From NCBI GenBank assembly GCA_910586585.1, contig CAJUKA010000013.1, forward strand, positions 1 through 64,000: DNA of 64,000 bases, in the 5' to 3' direction. The DNA comes from an uncultured Lachnospiraceae bacterium. GTDB taxonomy: Bacteria > Bacillota > Clostridia > Lachnospirales > Lachnospiraceae. The first letter of the stretch is position 1. Each line of letters opens with the position of its first letter. Below the pieces are notes generated by a model. It was given only the letters and a program-made list of their open reading frames with translations, had not been told where the DNA came from and did not search any database. The position numbers were made by a program, and so were the translations under genes. This document shows positions 61,169 to 64,000 of the stretch, piece by piece.

Positions 61169-62602
61169 CTACCTTTTCATGAGCCTAAACAACTCCAAAA
61201 TAAAACTTTCCCTGAGTATTATCAGACTCATTATATATATTCCCCCAAAACATATACAGGACATTATTAATACAACAGGAAGGTCTGCATTCAGTTTTAA
61301 AATCCATACTGACATACACGCAGAAGCAATTGTTGCTGTTATTATTTTCCACGGATTTATTTTGGAAAATAGCCTTTGGAACAGTTCTCTATCAGAAAAA
61401 TATTGATAAATAAATACAATTACTTCTGCTGTGACTGTTCCAATTGCTGCGCCTGATACAGAATATTTTGGAATCAGTATCATATTTAAAACTAAATCAA
61501 CGACTGCCCCTGCAATGACAGAAGCCAATACCTTGCTTTCTTTTCCCATTGGCACCAGAATCTGTATCCCCATGATATTAGTTAGTCCAATAAACAATAA
61601 TGTCGGAAGCATTATCTGCATTGGCAATATGGCTCTTTCATATTCTTTTCCTGACAGCAGTAGCATACTGGGTTCTGCGAACAATGTAAAGTATACCAGC
61701 ATCGGAATTGATGAAAACAGAACAAACTGTATCGCTTTTACGGACAGGTCTTCAAACCTTTTCTGCTCTTTTTTCTCCAAATACACTGTAACCCGGGGCA
61801 ATAATACAGCACCCAATGACGTCACGATACCAACTAACATATTCTTGATTTTTACAGCAGCATTATAGTAACCCACATCTGTATCTGTTTTGATGAAGCC
61901 TAACATCGTCGTGTCCATATTCAGATAAACTGTTGTGGCACAGGACATCGCAAAAAAAATAAGGATTGGTTTCATATGAATGCGCAGTTCCAGTTTACAG
62001 CGTTTTTTTAGATTTATAAATTTCTGAATGTATACAAAATTCAGGATGTTTGAAGCAGATGAAGCAAATATCGACACTGCACCATACTTAATATAATCTT
62101 GCTGTTCATGTACCAATAGAAACATGGCTCCCAGTGCAATACATTTAAATGTTATTGAACGCCACGTAATATAAGAATACAACTCTATTGCTTTAAAAAA
62201 CCATTCTACACCGATTGTTGTGAATAATATAGTCGCACTGGTGACAAGCATCAATTCTTTTTCTTGCCACAGACGTGGAACAGAAAAAACTGCGATAAAA
62301 AACAATACATAGGAAACAATACACATAATAATGCTGATTACAAAAATTTCCTGTGCGGTTTTGTTAAGCGCTTCTTTATTGTCTCTTACCTTTGCGCATG
62401 CCCTGATACCATAGGTAGGAATCCCTAATTGTGCAAGCAGCAAAAAATAATTAACTACAGAAGCAGCAAAAGAAACCTTTCCGGTTCCTTCTGGCAATAA
62501 AATGCGGGAGACATAAGGAAAGGTAATCAACGGGAAAATAAAAGAAGACACCGTCAAAATAACATTCATTATGAAGTTATAGAATACAGAATGTTGTTTC
62601 AA
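61169..62602 (-). CDS. polysaccharide flippase (Wzx, MOP/PST family), second copy
   Basis: A 477-residue membrane protein, a close homologue of the flippase at 31044-32486 over its whole length. They share SSFIFPLITFPYVSRILLPE, PRLWQEKELMLVTS and YGAVSIFASSASNILNFVY. It also starts with TTG and a comparable upstream site. It has 12-14 hydrophobic segments. It lies on the minus strand, behind the acyltransferase gene, and converges on the plus-strand operon. Together with 31044-32486 it forms a long direct repeat around the polysaccharide region. Confidence 0.92.
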   Translation of the reverse strand: MKQHSVFYNFIMNVILTVSSFIFPLITFPYVSRILLPEGTGKVSFAASVVNYFLLLAQLGIPTYGIRACAKVRDNKEALNKTAQEIFVISIIMCIVSYVLFFIAVFSVPRLWQEKELMLVTSATILFTTIGVEWFFKAIELYSYITWRSITFKCIALGAMFLLVHEQQDYIKYGAVSIFASSASNILNFVYIQKFINLKKRCKLELRIHMKPILIFFAMSCATTVYLNMDTTMLGFIKTDTDVGYYNAAVKIKNMLVGIVTSLGAVLLPRVTVYLEKKEQKRFEDLSVKAIQFVLFSSIPMLVYFTLFAEPSMLLLSGKEYERAILPMQIMLPTLLFIGLTNIMGIQILVPMGKESKVLASVIAGAVVDLVLNMILIPKYSVSGAAIGTVTAEVIVFIYQYFSDRELFQRLFSKINPWKIITATIASACMSVWILKLNADLPVVLIMSCICFGGIYIMSLIILRESFILELFRLMKR

Positions 62603-62627
62603 ATTTTGAACCTCTTCCCCAATAGAT

Positions 62628-63692
62628 TTATAATGTTAATAAATATTTTTTTATGAACCTGATTTTGCTTAACGCCCAAACTCCAGTGAATGAAGTGATA
62701 AGTACTATTATAAAACTACATATAGCTGCTGTATAATTCGGTATGGAATTTAATTTTCCAACTATACTACTCATAACCAATGGATGTACAATGTAAACAC
62801 CCAATGTCAGAGGGCAGAATACTGATATATATTTGTTCCATTTAGCTGAAATATGTAACCTCACTACATATGTAAACAGTATAAATACCCATATGATTAC
62901 AAATATACTGTCATAGAAATACTCTGCAAACTTGGTGTTTAAAATATGGTTACTGATAGTGTATTGATACCCGACAATAAATATAGAAATAATACATAAT
63001 AGCAGTAAATGTTGTTTATCAGATATTTTCTTTAACAGTACTGGATGTATGTGAGGTATTAGTCCTCCAAGAATAAAGTATTGAATCCAGCTCCACAGCC
63101 TAAAAGTTTGAATTATGTGTTGCTGTACGGACTTACCCTGAAACACGGAAAATGTCTGCATTGTAACTGAACATAATATTGCAGCTCCCCACAATAGGAA
63201 CATATAGTAAAGTTTTTTATTATTAAAAAGTGAAATATTTTTATATAAACCGTTAAATAAAAACAGAAACAGATATATTAAGATTAATGCACCTAAATAC
63301 CAAAAATGCCACATTTTTCCCTTTTGTAAAAGGCTTTTTAAAATTTGTGTTATTAAGTATGTTATCGAATATTCGGATATATTTTTTCCAATAAGAATAC
63401 CTGATAAAGATATCAAAAAGCGTATTATGTTCCATAAAACTACTATTCGTATTATGGAGGCTATTTTTGAGGTGAAATACCCCCCCCCCGTAGACGTGGC
63501 CCTGTTTAATAAAAAATATCCACTTACCATAAAAAATACAGGTACAGAAAAGCAACAGAGATAATAAAGTATTGGGGCAGCATCGTATTTAAAGGTATGT
63601 AATCCTATTACGCCAATAGAAGCACATAATTTTAATAAATCAATATTTGTATTACGCGTGCGCTTAAGAATATTTTCCTTTACGGATTTCAT
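62628..63692 (-). CDS. membrane acyltransferase (acyltransferase family 3) with G10 tract
   Basis: A 354-residue protein with about 10 transmembrane segments. The N-terminus RNTNIDLLKLCASIGVIGLH has the catalytic His of family 3 acyltransferases, and FMVSGYFLLNRATS and GKMWHFWYLGALILIYLFLF are further family motifs. Such enzymes O-acetylate surface polysaccharides using acetyl-CoA. The start at 63692 follows AAAAGGAG. A run of ten G (minus strand, 63489-63480) encodes Gly-Gly-Gly after Ser-Thr at about residue 70; a change of one G would stop translation early, so the gene is likely to be phase-variable. In this sequence it is in frame (ON). Confidence 0.9.
   Translation of the reverse strand: MKSVKENILKRTRNTNIDLLKLCASIGVIGLHTFKYDAAPILYYLCCFSVPVFFMVSGYFLLNRATSTGGGYFTSKIASIIRIVVLWNIIRFLISLSGILIGKNISEYSITYLITQILKSLLQKGKMWHFWYLGALILIYLFLFLFNGLYKNISLFNNKKLYYMFLLWGAAILCSVTMQTFSVFQGKSVQQHIIQTFRLWSWIQYFILGGLIPHIHPVLLKKISDKQHLLLLCIISIFIVGYQYTISNHILNTKFAEYFYDSIFVIIWVFILFTYVVRLHISAKWNKYISVFCPLTLGVYIVHPLVMSSIVGKLNSIPNYTAAICSFIIVLITSFTGVWALSKIRFIKKYLLTL
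63480..63489 (-). repeat. homopolymeric G10 tract
   Basis: Ten consecutive C on the plus strand (G on the coding strand) inside the acyltransferase gene, in otherwise AT-rich DNA. G/C tracts of this length are hot spots for slipped-strand mispairing. Confidence 0.85.
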
Positions 63693-63915
63693 TAGGTCTC
63701 CTTTTAAATAAATTTGCAATATTTAATATGAGTTCGATGAAAATACTTATGTAAAAGCCACGTTTTCGGCATAAATAGATGGTTTTTTGGGTAAAAAAGA
63801 GTATGCAGCAAGACCAGACACCAAGTTGACTGCAAAATTACAGCAACTCCTATGTCTGGAGTGTTCAATTTGACAAGTATTTTTTAAGAAATCATTAACA
63901 GACTCTAGCACAGCT

Positions 63916-63951
63916 CATTATAAAATTATGAAATATAGAATGTTGTTTCAA
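63916..63951 (-). pseudogene. 5' fragment of a third Wzx flippase
   Basis: From the TTG at 63951 the minus strand reads LKQHSIFHNFIM and then leaves the flippase sequence. The upstream bases (GAGGATGATAAATA) match those of the flippase at 31044-32486. It is a 12-codon remnant with its ribosome binding site, left by recombination. The 223 bp between it and the acyltransferase start hold no gene I can recognise. Confidence 0.65.
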
Positions 63952-64000
63952 TATTTATCATCCTCTTATCAACTATAATGTATCACTTTGCATTGATACA

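Noticed and set aside
63253..63555. 100-codon frame overlapping the acyltransferase across the G10 tract
   Set aside because: It is the alternative frame at the same place, not a separate gene; it does illustrate what a frameshift in the tract would read into.

Overview
The window looks like a chromosomal segment of a low-GC Gram-positive Clostridia member, most likely a Lachnospiraceae-type gut bacterium. The signs are strong AGGAGG ribosome binding sites, sigma-A promoters with 17-bp spacers, a Firmicutes L10 leader ahead of rplJ-rplL, a PadR/DUF1700/DUF4097 operon, and several Rpn and AAA-ATPase/PD-(D/E)XK families. Names rest on motif recognition alone; no database search was run.

Layout. 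1-14 kb is ordinary chromosome: a SUKH-like protein, a truncated SDR, a chemoreceptor coupled to an FMN-binding lipoprotein, thrH, the PadR operon, rplJL with its leader, an ECF sigma/anti-sigma pair, an rRNA methyltransferase and small hypothetical genes. 14-26 kb holds a Cof-type HAD phosphatase, a GNAT acetyltransferase and, on the minus strand, a possible long operon: DUF4241 protein, macro-domain remnant, HD hydrolase, then a Wadjet-type anti-plasmid system in the order jetD-jetA-jetB-jetC. 26-31 kb is a graveyard of mobile DNA around a tRNA-Gln gene: two tandem Rpn units (one broken), an ORF-less group II intron, and remnants of IS66, a DDE integrase and its ATPase partner, ending inside a truncated glycosyltransferase.

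31-64 kb is a very AT-rich surface polysaccharide region made of two divergent operons. The minus-strand operon (40.8 to 31.0 kb) has glycosyltransferases, a GT-C-like membrane protein and a Wzx flippase. The plus-strand operon (45.4 to 61.1 kb) has glycosyltransferases, a TagF-like polyol-phosphate transferase, a TarI-like cytidylyltransferase with an SDR partner, WbsX, a second flippase, two FkbM methyltransferase-like proteins, an ATP-grasp/PLP-decarboxylase pair and a DegT aminotransferase. These suggest a phosphopolyol-containing, amino-sugar or amino-acid-decorated polymer. A third flippase and a membrane acyltransferase with a G10 tract follow on the minus strand.

The most interesting structure lies between the two operons (40.79-45.42 kb). 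A tyrosine recombinase sits at the centre of an almost mirror-symmetric arrangement. On each side, moving outwards, come a 24-bp plus 31-bp perfect inverted repeat, an outward sigma-A promoter, a gene for a PD-(D/E)XK-family protein (AAA-ATPase type on the left, Rpn on the right), and a 53-bp hairpin with a T-run that abuts the first gene of a polysaccharide operon. The hairpins and the inverted repeats share a 20-nt core. This could be an invertible or cassette-exchange switch coupled to two surface-polymer operons.
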